From assembly GCA_021463505.1 (NCBI GenBank), contig JAJTYR010000023.1:1-56912 (forward strand): a DNA stretch of 56,912 bases, given 5' to 3'. The translations under genes and the position numbers were made by a program. The notes under the pieces were generated by a model, which saw only the letters and a list, made by a program, of their open reading frames with translations, had not been told where the DNA came from and did no database searches. Positions 25,055 to 40,304 of this stretch are shown piece after piece; the first letter of the stretch is position 1; the number at the start of each line of letters is the position of its first letter. This stretch comes from Burkholderiaceae bacterium. Its GTDB lineage: Bacteria > Pseudomonadota > Gammaproteobacteria > Burkholderiales > Burkholderiaceae_E.

Positions 25055-25977
25055 CGATCCCGAGGCCGGTGCGCGACGGCGTGCTGCGTTTCCTCCTGCG
25101 TGGTGCCTCGGTACGCGGCGAAGTCGTGGTGCTCGATCGCGCCTGGCGCGAGGTGATTGCACGCCACGCGCTGCCCGCACCGGTGCGCGATCGGCTCGGC
25201 GAGCTGTCCGCAGCCGCGGCGTTGCTGGGCGCAACGCTGAAATTCGACGGCTCGCTGGTGCTGCAGATCCACGGCGACGGCCCGGTGGTGCTGTTCGTGG
25301 TCGAGTACCGTTCCGACGGCAGCTACCGGGCCACCGCGAAGCTGCGCGAAGGGGCGTCGATTCCGCCCGATACGCCACTGCCGGCGCTGGTCGACACGCA
25401 GCGGGGCGGCCGCTTCGTGGTCACGCTCGATCCGCACGGGCGCGCGCCCGACAGGCCCGCGTGGCAGGGCGTCGTGCCCCTCGAAGGCACCACGGTCGCG
25501 GGCGTGCTCGAGCGCTACATGCAGCGCTCCGAGCAGATTCCCACGCGGCTGTGGCTGGCCGCCGACGGCGAACGGGCCGTCGGCCTGCTGCTGCAGCGCC
25601 TGCCCGACGAGGGCGGCCGGCCGGAGCCCGACATCGACGGCTGGAACCGCCTGCAGCAGCTCGCGGAGACCGTGGCCCCCGAAGAGCTGTTGACGCTGTC
25701 GGCCGACGAACTGCTCAGGCGACTGTTCTGGCAGGAGTCGCTGCACGCGTTCGACCATCGGCCGTGCCGCTTCGCATGTCGCTGTACCCGCGAAAAAGTG
25801 GGCGAGATGCTGCGGATGCTGGGCAGCGACGAAGTCGAGGCGATCCTGGCCGAACGTGGCGAGATCGAAGTGCGCTGCGAGTACTGCAACCAGGCGTACC
25901 GCTTCGACCTGGTCGACAGCATCGCGCTGTTCCACCCGGTGGCACCCGCGCCCGAAGGCGCTCCGAAGCGACACTGA
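25051..25977 (+). CDS. hslO: Redox-regulated chaperone Hsp33
   Basis: 308 residues. The N-terminal substrate domain is complete and the C-terminal zinc switch has four cysteines as CxC (CRCTREKV) and CxxC (CEYC). Oxidation of these cysteines releases zinc and turns on the holdase function. The ATG at 25051 overlaps the preceding stop and is preferred to an ATG five codons earlier. It ends 15 bases before the convergent ftsB stop. Confidence 0.95.
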   Translation: MTIPRPVRDGVLRFLLRGASVRGEVVVLDRAWREVIARHALPAPVRDRLGELSAAAALLGATLKFDGSLVLQIHGDGPVVLFVVEYRSDGSYRATAKLREGASIPPDTPLPALVDTQRGGRFVVTLDPHGRAPDRPAWQGVVPLEGTTVAGVLERYMQRSEQIPTRLWLAADGERAVGLLLQRLPDEGGRPEPDIDGWNRLQQLAETVAPEELLTLSADELLRRLFWQESLHAFDHRPCRFACRCTREKVGEMLRMLGSDEVEAILAERGEIEVRCEYCNQAYRFDLVDSIALFHPVAPAPEGAPKRH

Positions 25978-25992
25978 GAGGGCCGCAGCCGC

Positions 25993-26325
25993 TCAGCGAG
26001 GCGGTGGCGCGGACATCGCGGCGGTGCGTATCCGCTCTTCGGAGCGTCGCGCACCGGCCTCGTTGATCTGCACGAAGATCTCTCCCGGCATGACCATGCC
26101 GAGCTCGTAGCGGGCACGCTCCTCGAGCGCCTGCTTGCCGGCACGCAGGTCGCCGACCTCGGCCTGCAGCGCACGGTTGCGCGAAGCCAGCCGCGCGTTG
26201 ACCTCCTGCTGCGCGCTCAGCTGGCGGTCGAGTTCCCAGACGCGCAGCCAGCCGCCCTTGCCGAGCCACAGCGGATACTGGATCAGCACCAGCAGCAAGG
26301 CCAGAACGACGCCCAGGGTGCGCAT
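25993..26325 (-). CDS. ftsB: Cell division protein FtsB
   Basis: 110 residues. One N-terminal membrane helix is followed by a coiled coil ([24 protein letters not shown] and beyond) and the conserved ERARYELGM segment of the FtsB/DivIC family. It forms the FtsQLB complex at the division site. It follows eno by 41 bases, the usual eno-ftsB arrangement of proteobacteria. GGAGG lies about ten bases before the ATG. The C-terminal tail is unconserved. Confidence 0.93.
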   Translation of the reverse strand: MRTLGVVLALLLVLIQYPLWLGKGGWLRVWELDRQLSAQQEVNARLASRNRALQAEVGDLRAGKQALEERARYELGMVMPGEIFVQINEAGARRSEERIRTAAMSAPPPR

Positions 26326-26366
26326 CGGGGATCGACCTCCCACGTCGAGGCGCACCGCGCGCGCCT

Positions 26367-32212
<5,846 letters not shown>

Positions 32213-32213
<1 letters not shown>

Positions 32214-32239
32214 TGCTGGATTGTAGCGGCCCTTATAAT
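32213..32239 (+). promoter_or_regulatory. Sigma70-like promoter of the CoA transferase genes
   Basis: TTGCTG (32213-32218) and TATAAT (32234-32239) spaced by 15 bases; the ATG of scoA is at 32277. The -10 match is perfect; the spacing is a little short. Confidence 0.5.
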
Positions 32240-32276
32240 CGCAGCCGGAGCGCAAACGATCCAGGCGAGGACATCG

Positions 32277-32975
32277 ATGAGCAAGGTATTCCCGGGCGCC
32301 GCGGCGGCCCTTGCGGGCGTGGTCGCCGACGGCCAGACGATCGCGGTCGGCGGATTCGGCCTGTGCGGCATTCCCGAGACGCTGATCACCGCGCTGCGCG
32401 ACTCCGGGGTGAAGAACCTGACCTGCATCTCGAACAATGCCGGCGTCGACGGCTTCGGCCTCGGCAAGCTGCTCGCGACGCGCCAGATCCGCAAGATGAT
32501 CGCCTCGTACGTCGGCGAGAACAGGGAGTTCGAGCGCCAGTACCTGGCAGGCGAGCTCGAACTCGAATTCACCCCGCAGGGCACGCTCGCCGAGAAACTG
32601 CGCGCCGGCGGCGCCGGCATCCCCGCGTTCTACACCCGCACCGGCGTGGGCACGATCGTCGCCGAAGGCAAGGAGCTGCGCGCGTTCGACGGCCACACTT
32701 ACGTCATGGAGCGCTCACTGGTGCCCGACGTCTCGCTGGTGAAGGCCTGGATGGCCGACCGCGCCGGCAACCTCGTCTTCCGGCGCACCGCGCGCAATTT
32801 CAACCCCAACGTCGCGATGGCCGGCCGCCTCACGGTGGCCGAGGTGGAGGTCATCGTGCCCACCGGAGAGATCGATCCCGACCAGGTCCATCTGCCCGGC
32901 ATCTACGTGCACCGCATCGTGCACAACCCGACGCCGGAGAAACGCATCGAGCAGCGCACCACGCGGCCGCGATAA
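32277..32975 (+). CDS. scoA: 3-oxoacid CoA-transferase subunit A
   Basis: 232 residues of CoA-transferase family I, alpha subunit. The marks are [17 protein letters not shown] and a late [14 protein letters not shown]. It transfers CoA from succinyl-CoA to acetoacetate or a similar 3-oxoacid, with subunit B encoded 11 bases downstream. GAGG lies before the ATG. Confidence 0.93.
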   Translation: MSKVFPGAAAALAGVVADGQTIAVGGFGLCGIPETLITALRDSGVKNLTCISNNAGVDGFGLGKLLATRQIRKMIASYVGENREFERQYLAGELELEFTPQGTLAEKLRAGGAGIPAFYTRTGVGTIVAEGKELRAFDGHTYVMERSLVPDVSLVKAWMADRAGNLVFRRTARNFNPNVAMAGRLTVAEVEVIVPTGEIDPDQVHLPGIYVHRIVHNPTPEKRIEQRTTRPR

Positions 32976-32986
32976 GGAGAACCGAC

Positions 32987-33640
32987 ATGCCCTGGAATCG
33001 TGACCAGATGGCCGCGCGCGCGGCCCGCGAGCTGCGTGACGGCTTCTACGTCAACCTCGGCATCGGCCTGCCCACGCTGGTGGCCAACCACGTGCCGGCC
33101 GACATCGAAGTGTGGCTGCAGTCCGAGAACGGCCTGCTCGGCATCGGCCCCTTCCCCACTGACGACGAAGTCGACGCCGACCTGATCAACGCCGGCAAGC
33201 AGACGGTGACCACGCTGCCCGGCTCGTCGATCTTCTCGTCGGCCGACTCGTTCGCGATGATCCGCGGCGGCAAGATCAACCTCGCGATTCTCGGTGCGAT
33301 GCAGGTCAGCGAGACGGGCGACCTCGCCAACTGGATGATCCCCGGCAAGATGGTCAAGGGGATGGGTGGCGCGATGGATCTCGTCGCCGGCGTCGGTCGC
33401 GTCATCGTGCTGATGGAACACACCGCGAAGAAGAAGGACGGCGTCGAAGAGCAGAAGATCCTGAAGACCTGCACGCTGCCGCTCACCGGCGTGGGCGTGG
33501 TCGACATGATCATCACCGACCTTGGCGTGATCGACGTGACGGCCGACGGCCTGAGGCTGCGCGAACTCGCGCCCGGCGTGACGAAGGAAGAGGTCGTCGC
33601 GAAGACCGCCTGCCCGATCGACGTGTCGGGCCTGCAGTAA
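32987..33640 (+). CDS. scoB: 3-oxoacid CoA-transferase subunit B
   Basis: 217 residues. The catalytic glutamate is in SENGLLGIG, followed by the GGAMDLVAG segment. AAGGAGA precedes the ATG at 32987. It works with ScoA in ketone-body or polyhydroxybutyrate-linked metabolism. The gene ends before a strong hairpin shared with the convergent thioesterase. Confidence 0.95.
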   Translation: MPWNRDQMAARAARELRDGFYVNLGIGLPTLVANHVPADIEVWLQSENGLLGIGPFPTDDEVDADLINAGKQTVTTLPGSSIFSSADSFAMIRGGKINLAILGAMQVSETGDLANWMIPGKMVKGMGGAMDLVAGVGRVIVLMEHTAKKKDGVEEQKILKTCTLPLTGVGVVDMIITDLGVIDVTADGLRLRELAPGVTKEEVVAKTACPIDVSGLQ

Positions 33641-33644
33641 CCCT

Positions 33645-33670
33645 GCACCGACGCGCCCGCGCGTCGGTGC
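33645..33670. terminator. Hairpin between convergent scoB and thioesterase genes
   Basis: An 11-bp perfect stem (GCACCGACGCG / CGCGTCGGTGC) with a CCCG loop, four bases after the scoB stop. There is no T-tract on either strand, so it may act as a bidirectional or Rho-assisted stop. Confidence 0.6.
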
Positions 33671-33685
33671 GCCGACACCGGGCAA

Positions 33686-34105
33686 TCAACGCAGCCGCGG
33701 CGTGACGATGGCCTGTCGCGCGTGCTCGGGCAGAGGCACCGACTTGCGCCGGGAATGGTCGACCCAGACCACCTTCGCCGCGCCCTGCGCGCACACGGCG
33801 CCCGGATCGTCGGTGCGCATCATGTCGACGAAGGTCTCGAAACTCGAACGGCCCACTGCACCGACGTACTGGCGCGCGAGCACCGTGCCGGGGTATTCGA
33901 GCTGGCGCAGGAACGTGCAGCTCGCATTGATGATCAGCGGCCCCTGCCCGGCCGGGTCCGGCGCAAAGCCCAGCGTGACGAACCAGCTGATGCGCAGCTG
34001 CTCCATGTAGCGGAAATAGACCGTATTATTCACGTGGCCCATCGCGTCCATGTCGCCCCAGCGGATCGGCATTTCGAGTTCGAAGACCAGGATGCGCTCG
34101 CTCAC
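33686..34105 (-). CDS. Hotdog-fold acyl-CoA thioesterase (4-hydroxybenzoyl-CoA thioesterase family)
   Basis: 139 residues. The catalytic motif WGDMDAMGHVNNTVYFRYME is the Asp/Gly-His signature of the FcbC/YbgC hotdog family. It hydrolyses an acyl-CoA, with unknown chain or aromatic preference. The start is GTG (34105) with GAGG upstream. It is convergent with scoAB and divergent from DUF3422. Confidence 0.9.
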   Translation of the reverse strand: MSERILVFELEMPIRWGDMDAMGHVNNTVYFRYMEQLRISWFVTLGFAPDPAGQGPLIINASCTFLRQLEYPGTVLARQYVGAVGRSSFETFVDMMRTDDPGAVCAQGAAKVVWVDHSRRKSVPLPEHARQAIVTPRLR

Positions 34106-34168
34106 CTGTTTGCCTCACCAATCGATCGGCCGGCGCGGCCGGTTCGACCGCCACGCCGGCGCTTCGCC

Positions 34169-35455
34169 ATGATCACCCATCCCGACCGGGACGCGCTGCA
34201 GAACGAAATCCATGCGCGGCCGCGCCAGCCGCTGGCCACGCCTCAGCGAGTGTCGCACATCGCGTTGATGCGAACGGCGCACGGCGACGCCACCGTGCTG
34301 CCCGATCCGCTCGGACCACTGTGTGCCAGCGCCGGAGTCGCAGCGCCCGACACGCGCGGCGGACACTTCTTCGCCGACTTCGGCACGTTTCGCCTCAAGC
34401 GCGAGCGCCACGGCGAGTTCGATGACTACACCGTCTACTGCGACGACGTCGACGCGCGCGCGCCGTTCGCGCGCCCTGCCATCGACGCGCTCCCCGCGGG
34501 CTGGCTCGACACGCTGCCCGGCCTGCTGATCGCCGCGGTCCACATCGCGCTGTTGCCGGCGCGCGAGATGCCCGACGGCACGGCCGCTGCAGCGGCCGCG
34601 TTCGGCGCGAACGAATTCGCCGGCGCATCGATCGCCGACGGAGCGGCTCGCGCCTTCACCGACTTTCGCGTCGACGAGCGCGGCTTCACGCGCGTTCTGG
34701 TGATCGACAGCGCGCTCACCCCTGCCCACGCCGGCCGCGTGGTGCAACGCCTGATCGAGGTGGAGGTCTACCGGATGGTGGCGATGCTCGCGTTTCCGCT
34801 GGCGCACACGAGCGCCGCCGAACTCGACCGGGTGGAGGCCGCACTCGGCACGCTGGTCGCGAGACTCGAGGCGGCGCCCGTGCAGGAGGAACCGGCGCTG
34901 CTCGGTGAGGTGAGCCGGCTCGCCGGCACCGTGGAGCGCATCGCGGCCTCGGTGGGCTTTCGCTTCGGTGCGGCGCGTGCCTACCACGCGCTGGTGCGCC
35001 AGCGTGGTACCGAGTTGCGCCAGCAGCGCCTGCCGGGCCTGCAGACGCTCACCGCGTTCCTCGAGCGTCGCTTCGATCCCGCGATGGCGTTCTGCGAGAG
35101 CGTCGGGCGGCGCATCGAGTCGGTGGCCGAGCGCATCGCTCGCGCCAGCGCGCTGTTGCGCACCCGCGTCGAGATCGAGCGCGAACGCCACAACCAGGAG
35201 CTGCTCGCGACGATGAACCGGCGCGCCAGACTGCAGCTGCACCTGCAGCAGACGGTCGAGGGCCTGTCGGTGGCGGCGATCACCTATTACGGTGCCGGCA
35301 TTGCCCACTACCTGTTCGTCGCGGCGAGGACCGTCGGCTGGCCGGTGGACCCGGAACTGGCCACGGGGCTGGCGATCGTCCCGATCGCCATCGCGGTGAC
35401 ACTCGGCGTGCGTCACATCCGCGCAGGCATCCGCAGGCGGCTCGGCGGCGCATAG
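34169..35455 (+). CDS. DUF3422 membrane-anchored protein
   Basis: 428 residues of DUF3422. The family start NEIHARP is present (near residue 12). The body is mostly alpha-beta and helical; the C-terminus has two hydrophobic helices (about residues 365-385 and 395-415) separated by a short loop, followed by a basic tail. No function is known for the family. Confidence 0.88.
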   Translation: MITHPDRDALQNEIHARPRQPLATPQRVSHIALMRTAHGDATVLPDPLGPLCASAGVAAPDTRGGHFFADFGTFRLKRERHGEFDDYTVYCDDVDARAPFARPAIDALPAGWLDTLPGLLIAAVHIALLPAREMPDGTAAAAAAFGANEFAGASIADGAARAFTDFRVDERGFTRVLVIDSALTPAHAGRVVQRLIEVEVYRMVAMLAFPLAHTSAAELDRVEAALGTLVARLEAAPVQEEPALLGEVSRLAGTVERIAASVGFRFGAARAYHALVRQRGTELRQQRLPGLQTLTAFLERRFDPAMAFCESVGRRIESVAERIARASALLRTRVEIERERHNQELLATMNRRARLQLHLQQTVEGLSVAAITYYGAGIAHYLFVAARTVGWPVDPELATGLAIVPIAIAVTLGVRHIRAGIRRRLGGA

Positions 35456-35511
35456 ACGGCCGCGCCGGTTCGCCGCCCGCCACCCCGAGTGCGCCGGCGC
35501 ATCACGCCGCG

Positions 35512-36285
35512 CTACACCCCGAAGCCGTCGTCGGCGGCGATCACCGCGCCGTTGACGAACCCCGACCGGTCCGAGGCGAGCAGCAGCAGCACGCCGTCGA
35601 GGTCCTCGGGTTTGCCGACGCGTCGGCGCGGCAGCATGCGAATCAGTTTCTGCCCGGCCTCGGTCTGCCAGTGGTGCGTGTTGATCTCGGTCTCGATGTA
35701 GCCGGGGCAGATCGCGTTGACGTTGATGTTGTGGCGCCCCCACTCGAGGGCCATCGCCTTCGTCATCTGCACCACCGCGGCCTTGCTCATGCAATAGACG
35801 CCGATCTGCGCGAGCACGCGCAGCGCCGCCATCGACGCGATGTTGACGATGCGTGCCTGGCGGTGCGGATCGGACCTGGAGCGCGCGATCATCCGGCGTC
35901 CGACCTCCTGCGCGACGAAGAACGCGCCGCGCGTGTTGGTGCCGAAGACGAAGTCGAAGTCTTCGGGCGTCACGTCGACCAGCCGCTGCGTCGTGCTCAC
36001 GCCCGAGTTGTTCACCAGGATGTCGATCGGGCCGGCGTCGTTCTCGGCCTGCTCGACCGCCGCCCGGATGCTCGCCGCGTCGGTCACGTCGAGCGCCACC
36101 ACGTGCGCATCGCCGCCAGCAGCCTCGATCTCGGCGCGCAACTCCTTCAGGCGTTCGACGCGCCGCGAGGCGAGCACCACCTGCGCGCCGTTGTCGGCGA
36201 GCACGCGCGCGAAGCGCGCGCCCAGCCCGCTGGAGGCGCCGGTGACGAGTGCGGTCTTGCCGTCGAGATCGAAGCGGGTGGGCAC
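35512..36285 (-). CDS. Short-chain dehydrogenase/reductase
   Basis: 257 residues, a classical SDR. Cofactor motif TGASSGLG, NNSG, and the catalytic Ser in NIAS with Tyr-x3-Lys in YCMSKAA. The arginine pair after VLASRR (residues about 42-43) favours NADP(H). The start is GTG at 36285, preceded by AGGAGAG. It lies divergently from the ETF-QO gene, so a part in fatty-acid or acyl-CoA metabolism is plausible but unproven. Confidence 0.9.
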   Translation of the reverse strand: MPTRFDLDGKTALVTGASSGLGARFARVLADNGAQVVLASRRVERLKELRAEIEAAGGDAHVVALDVTDAASIRAAVEQAENDAGPIDILVNNSGVSTTQRLVDVTPEDFDFVFGTNTRGAFFVAQEVGRRMIARSRSDPHRQARIVNIASMAALRVLAQIGVYCMSKAAVVQMTKAMALEWGRHNINVNAICPGYIETEINTHHWQTEAGQKLIRMLPRRRVGKPEDLDGVLLLLASDRSGFVNGAVIAADDGFGV

Positions 36286-36469
36286 GATGGACTCTCCTGT
36301 TCGAGGCGGGGGCGGCTCGGCCACGATGTTAGCCGATGCCGCGCAGCACTCGCCGCCGCCCTGTGTAGAACGCGCCGGCGCACCGCGCGCCGTTTGCACG
36401 GCATTGCCGGTTTCCGGGACAATCGTGGCCGCTGCACGATTCATCGAAGACATCCGGAGAGCCCATTTC

Positions 36470-38119
36470 ATGGACATCGAACGCGAGTCGATGGAGTTCG
36501 ACGTCGTGATCGTCGGCGGCGGACCCGCCGGCCTCGCAGCCGCAATCCGTCTGAAACAGCTCGCCGCCGGAAAGGGCAGCGAGATCGGCGTGTGCGTCAT
36601 CGAAAAGGGTTCGGAGATCGGCGCGCACATCCTGTCGGGTGCAGTCATGGACCCGCGCGCCATCGACGAGTTGCTGCCCGACTGGCGCGAGCGCGGCGCG
36701 CCGCTGAACACCGCGGTGACCGAAGACCGCTTCATGTTCCTGTCGGAGACCGGCGCGCGGCAGGTGCCGAACTGGATGCTGCCGGCGTGCTTCACGAACC
36801 ATGGCAACTACGTGGTGCGCCTGGGCGACGTGGTGCGCTGGCTGGGCGAGCAGGCCGAGGCGCTGGGGGTGGAGATCTTCCCCGGCTTCGCCGCCGCCGA
36901 AGTGCTCTACCACGCCGACGGCTCGGTCAAGGGTGTGGCCACCGGCAACATGGGCGTCGGCCGCGACGGCCAGCCCACCGGCAGTTTCCAGCCGGGCATG
37001 GAACTGCACGCGAAATACACCTTCTTCGCCGAGGGCTCGCGCGGCCACCTGGGCAAGCAGTTGATCGCCAGGTTCGCGCTCGACGCCGGGCGCGATCCGC
37101 AGAGCTACGGCATCGGCCTGAAGGAGTTGTGGGAAGTCGAGCCGTCGAAGTCGAAGCCCGGGCTCGTGATCCACACCGCGGGCTGGCCGCTGGACAACGC
37201 CACCTACGGCGGCTCGTTTCTCTACCACCTGGCCGACAACAAGGTGGCGATCGGCTACGTGGTGGGGTTGAACTACCGCAATCCGTACCTGTCGCCGTAC
37301 GAGGAATTCCAGCGCTACAAGACCCACCCGGCGATCCGCGGCTTCCTCGAAGGCGGCAAGCGACTCGCATACGGCGCGCGTGCGATCACCGCGGGCGGCC
37401 TGAACGCACTGCCGAAGTTCGTCTTCCCGGGCGGCTGCCTGATCGGGTGCGACGCCGGATTCCTGAACGGCTCGCGGATCAAGGGCAGCCACGCCGCCAT
37501 CGCCACGGGCATGCTCGCCGCCGAAGCCGCCTTCGAGGCCCTCGTCGCCGGACGCTCGGGCGACGCGTTGACCGCCTTGACCGAGGCCTTCCGTGGCTCG
37601 TGGCTGCACGACGAACTGCATCGTGCGCGCAACTTCAAGCCGGCGATGGGCAAGGGTCTGTGGCTCGGCACGCTGCTGGTGGGCATCGACCAGGTGCTGT
37701 TCCGCGGCAAGGCGCCGTTCACGCTGCACACGACGAAACCCGACCACACGTACCTGCTGCCCGCCGCCGACTGCCAGCCGATCCCGTATCCGAAGCCGGA
37801 CGGCAGGCTCAGCTTCGATCGCCTCTCGTCGGTGTTCATCTCGAACACCAACCACGAGGAGAACCAGCCGATCCACCTGACGCTGAAGGATCCTTCGGTG
37901 CCGGTCAGGGTGAACCTGGCGCGCTATGCCGGGCCCGAGCAGCGCTACTGCCCGGCCGGCGTCTACGAATTCGTGCGCGACGACGACGGCACCGACCGCC
38001 TGCAGATCAACGCGCAGAACTGCGTGCACTGCAAGACCTGCGACATCAAGGATCCGACCCAGAACATCGTCTGGGTCGCACCCGAGGGCGGCGGCGGGCC
38101 GAACTACGCCGGCATGTGA
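36470..38119 (+). CDS. Electron transfer flavoprotein-ubiquinone oxidoreductase
   Basis: 549 residues, full family length. FAD motif VVIVGGGPAGLAAAIRL at the N-terminus; ETF-QO segments include GSEIGAHILSGAV and GAGWPLD-like HTAGWPLDNATYGG; the C-terminal 4Fe-4S cluster has CVHCKTCDIKDPTQNIVW with a Cys upstream in RYCPAG. It moves electrons from ETF to the quinone pool in fatty-acid and amino-acid oxidation. GGAGA lies before the ATG. Confidence 0.96.
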   Translation: MDIERESMEFDVVIVGGGPAGLAAAIRLKQLAAGKGSEIGVCVIEKGSEIGAHILSGAVMDPRAIDELLPDWRERGAPLNTAVTEDRFMFLSETGARQVPNWMLPACFTNHGNYVVRLGDVVRWLGEQAEALGVEIFPGFAAAEVLYHADGSVKGVATGNMGVGRDGQPTGSFQPGMELHAKYTFFAEGSRGHLGKQLIARFALDAGRDPQSYGIGLKELWEVEPSKSKPGLVIHTAGWPLDNATYGGSFLYHLADNKVAIGYVVGLNYRNPYLSPYEEFQRYKTHPAIRGFLEGGKRLAYGARAITAGGLNALPKFVFPGGCLIGCDAGFLNGSRIKGSHAAIATGMLAAEAAFEALVAGRSGDALTALTEAFRGSWLHDELHRARNFKPAMGKGLWLGTLLVGIDQVLFRGKAPFTLHTTKPDHTYLLPAADCQPIPYPKPDGRLSFDRLSSVFISNTNHEENQPIHLTLKDPSVPVRVNLARYAGPEQRYCPAGVYEFVRDDDGTDRLQINAQNCVHCKTCDIKDPTQNIVWVAPEGGGGPNYAGM

Positions 38120-38195
38120 CAGAGGCGCTGCGCCGGGCGTCCGTGAAGCCGCAAAGGCACGCGCAGCCAGGCCGCCCGCCCGCCGCGCAGCCTGC

Positions 38196-38789
38196 TCAGA
38201 TCGGCTTCTTCAGGAACAACGCGCCACGGATCTGCCCGGGCTCGTAGCCGGTTGCGCGGTCGGCCGGATACAGCGCGTGCAGCTTCGCCCTGACCGGCTC
38301 GCTCAGCCTGTCGACGCTGCCGTGGCACTGCACGCAAAGCGCCTGCGTAGGCAGGGCCCGGGCATAGCGGAAGACCTGCCGGCCGCCTTCGTCGACCACC
38401 TGCCACGTCTCCAGCGCCGAGGCAGCAGCGCCGGCAGCCGCCTGCGCATCGAAGCGCTCGAGGGCATTGCGCTCCCAGGCATCGGGCACGCCCTTCGGGT
38501 TGCGATTGCGCAGGCTCGCGCGACGCACGTTCCAGCCCGAGCGCTCGGAGGCCGCGCGCGCCATCTGCGGCGCCTTCTCGCGACAGACCTCGATCGCACC
38601 GGCTGGCCCGCTACGGTTCAACTCGTCGGTGAGCACGGTCAGCAGGTTGGCCGGCACCGTGGCAGCCAGGTTGCGCGCCTGCTCCAGGTAACCGGGCGGC
38701 GCGGCAGCCGGCGTGCCCGGCGGAGCCGCGCATCCGGCGAGCAGCAACGCAGCCAGCGCGGGCATGGCAAAGGACACCGGGTGCTTCAT
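38196..38789 (-). CDS. Heme-c lipoprotein of the Tll0287-like/DUF3365 family
   Basis: 197 residues. Signal peptide with a lipobox (LLAGC); later a single heme-c motif CVQCHG. The body (IEVCREKAPQMARAASE and the following WNVRRASLRNRNPKG) matches the Tll0287-like sensor domain. Lipid-anchored, one-heme proteins of this kind are thought to sense redox state or small ligands. GGAGGAAA stands before the ATG. It is a single-gene unit, with a possible -10 near 38871-38880 (GGTTATAGAC, minus strand). Confidence 0.87.
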   Translation of the reverse strand: MKHPVSFAMPALAALLLAGCAAPPGTPAAAPPGYLEQARNLAATVPANLLTVLTDELNRSGPAGAIEVCREKAPQMARAASERSGWNVRRASLRNRNPKGVPDAWERNALERFDAQAAAGAAASALETWQVVDEGGRQVFRYARALPTQALCVQCHGSVDRLSEPVRAKLHALYPADRATGYEPGQIRGALFLKKPI

Positions 38790-38930
38790 CGGGATTTCCT
38801 CCTCGGTGGCGACATTGGACGAGCGCCCGTTCCCGGGCGCTCGCGCGTATTGGGCGCAGTTCGCGCCGCCCCGTCTATAACCATTGAGGGGTAGGGGTCG
38901 CGTACCCCAGGGAGTGTCGTCCGGCAGAAA

Positions 38931-38961
38931 CGTTTCGCGCCGGTGTTGCCGGCGCGAAACG
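38931..38961 (-). terminator. Terminator hairpin of the RNA-binding protein gene
   Basis: A 13-bp perfect inverted repeat with a 5-base loop. On the minus strand it is followed by TTTCTG. It lies 24 bases after the RRM gene stop. Confidence 0.75.
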
Positions 38962-38985
38962 ATCGGGACAGGACGGGAGAGGAAT

Positions 38986-39441
38986 CTACTGGCCGAACTG
39001 GCGCGCACGCCGCTGGCCGCCGCGCCCCCCGCCACCTTCGCGGTCGCCGCCGTAGCCGCCGCCACCACCGCCACCGTAGCCACCGCCACCGCTGCGGCCA
39101 CCGCCACCGCCACCGTAGCCACCGCCACCGCTGCGGCCACTGCCGCCATAGCCGCCGCCACCACCGCCACCGCGGCCGAAACCGCCGCCGCCGGATTGTT
39201 CGCGCGCCTCGTTCACGACCAGGCTGCGGCCTTCGAGCGAATGGCCGTTCAGGGCGCGAATGGCGGCCTGCGCGGCTTCGTCGGAAGCCATGGTGACGAA
39301 GCCGAAACCGCGCGAACGGCCGGTTTCGCGGTCGGTGACGATCTTGGCGTCGATCACTTCACCGTGATTGCCGAATAGCTGCGACAGCTGCGCGTCGGTG
39401 GCGCGCCACGGCAGGTTGCCCACGTAGATCTTGGTTCCCAT
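38986..39441 (-). CDS. Glycine-rich RRM RNA-binding protein
   Basis: 151 residues. The N-terminal RRM (residues 1-80) has RNP2 KIYVGNL and RNP1 SRGFGFVTM. The C-terminal half is a Gly-rich, Ser/Tyr/Arg-dotted tail like that of cold-shock Rbp proteins in cyanobacteria and proteobacteria. It binds single-stranded RNA; the tail may drive self-association. The gene is divergent from lexA. GAGGA lies upstream of the ATG. Confidence 0.93.
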   Translation of the reverse strand: MGTKIYVGNLPWRATDAQLSQLFGNHGEVIDAKIVTDRETGRSRGFGFVTMASDEAAQAAIRALNGHSLEGRSLVVNEAREQSGGGGFGRGGGGGGGYGGSGRSGGGGYGGGGGGRSGGGGYGGGGGGGYGGDREGGGGRGGQRRARQFGQ

Positions 39442-39607
39442 CGAAACTCGTTCCTCGGACCGTTGGACTCATTGCATTTCGAGGGACACCTGAGCGAGCA
39501 AACCGGGAAATGCAATACCGCGGACCGGCTCACCAGTCCGTTTTTCGACTTTGCCACAAACGTCCTCAAATGCACAGTGGCGCACATGGCTTGAAAAGAT
39601 CCGGATA

Positions 39608-39623
39608 CTGTATAAAAATACAG
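39608..39623 (+). promoter_or_regulatory. LexA operator upstream of lexA
   Basis: CTGTATAAAAATACAG matches the CTGT-N8-ACAG SOS box exactly. It sits 30 bases before the lexA ATG and allows autorepression; the imuA-imuB genes downstream are probably co-controlled. Confidence 0.92.
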
Positions 39624-39652
39624 ATTCCGAATCCACCAGCCCGGAGCCCCCG

Positions 39653-40297
39653 ATGCGGGATCTCACCGCGCGCCAGCAACAGATCCTGGCGCTGATCAGG
39701 CAACACATCGCCGACACCGGCTTTCCGCCGACTCGCGCCGAAATCGCCGCGCAACTGGGCTTTCGTTCGCCCAACGCTGCCGAAGAACACTTGAAGGCGC
39801 TGGCGCGCAAGGGCGTGATCGAACTCGCCTCGGGCGCCTCGCGCGGCATTCGCCTGAAGCTGCTCCCCGATTCGGTCGACGAGACCCCGCGAGCGGTGCA
39901 GATCGCGCTCAGCCTGCCGCTGGTCGGGCGGGTGGCTGCCGGCAGTCCGATCCTCGCGCAAGAACACATCGAGGCCAGCTACGCGATCGATCCGGACCTG
40001 TTCCACGACAAACCCGACTACCTGTTGAAGGTGCGCGGCATGAGCATGCGCGACGCCGGCATCTTCGACGGCGACCTGCTCGCGGTGCGCCGCGCCGCCG
40101 AAGCGCGCAACGGCCAGGTCGTCGTCGCCCGCGTCGGCGACGACGTCACCGTCAAGCGCTGGCGCCGCAAGGGCCACACGATCGAATTGCTGCCCGAAAA
40201 TCCCGATTTCGAACCCATCGTCATCGACAGCCGCAGCGACGCCTTCACGCTCGAAGGCATCGCGGTCGGCCTGTTGCGCGGCGGCAAGGCCTTGTGA
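39653..40297 (+). CDS. lexA: SOS repressor LexA
   Basis: 214 residues. N-terminal winged helix-turn-helix (about 1-70); self-cleavage site Ala-Gly in RVAAGSP; catalytic Ser in [10 protein letters not shown] and Lys in VTVKRW. It represses SOS genes until RecA triggers cleavage. GGAG lies before the ATG at 39653; longer upstream frames lack a ribosome site. It runs into imuA with a seven-base gap. Confidence 0.97.
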   Translation: MRDLTARQQQILALIRQHIADTGFPPTRAEIAAQLGFRSPNAAEEHLKALARKGVIELASGASRGIRLKLLPDSVDETPRAVQIALSLPLVGRVAAGSPILAQEHIEASYAIDPDLFHDKPDYLLKVRGMSMRDAGIFDGDLLAVRRAAEARNGQVVVARVGDDVTVKRWRRKGHTIELLPENPDFEPIVIDSRSDAFTLEGIAVGLLRGGKAL

Positions 40298-40304
40298 GGC
40301 AACG

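Noticed and set aside
38888-38911. Short palindrome GGGGTA...TACCCC upstream of the heme-c lipoprotein as an operator
   Set aside because: Only six bases per arm, and no known regulator match.
39000-39190. Tandem GCCACC-type repeats that could look like a repeat array
   Set aside because: They encode the Gly-rich tail of the RRM protein; units are irregular and there are no spacers of CRISPR type.
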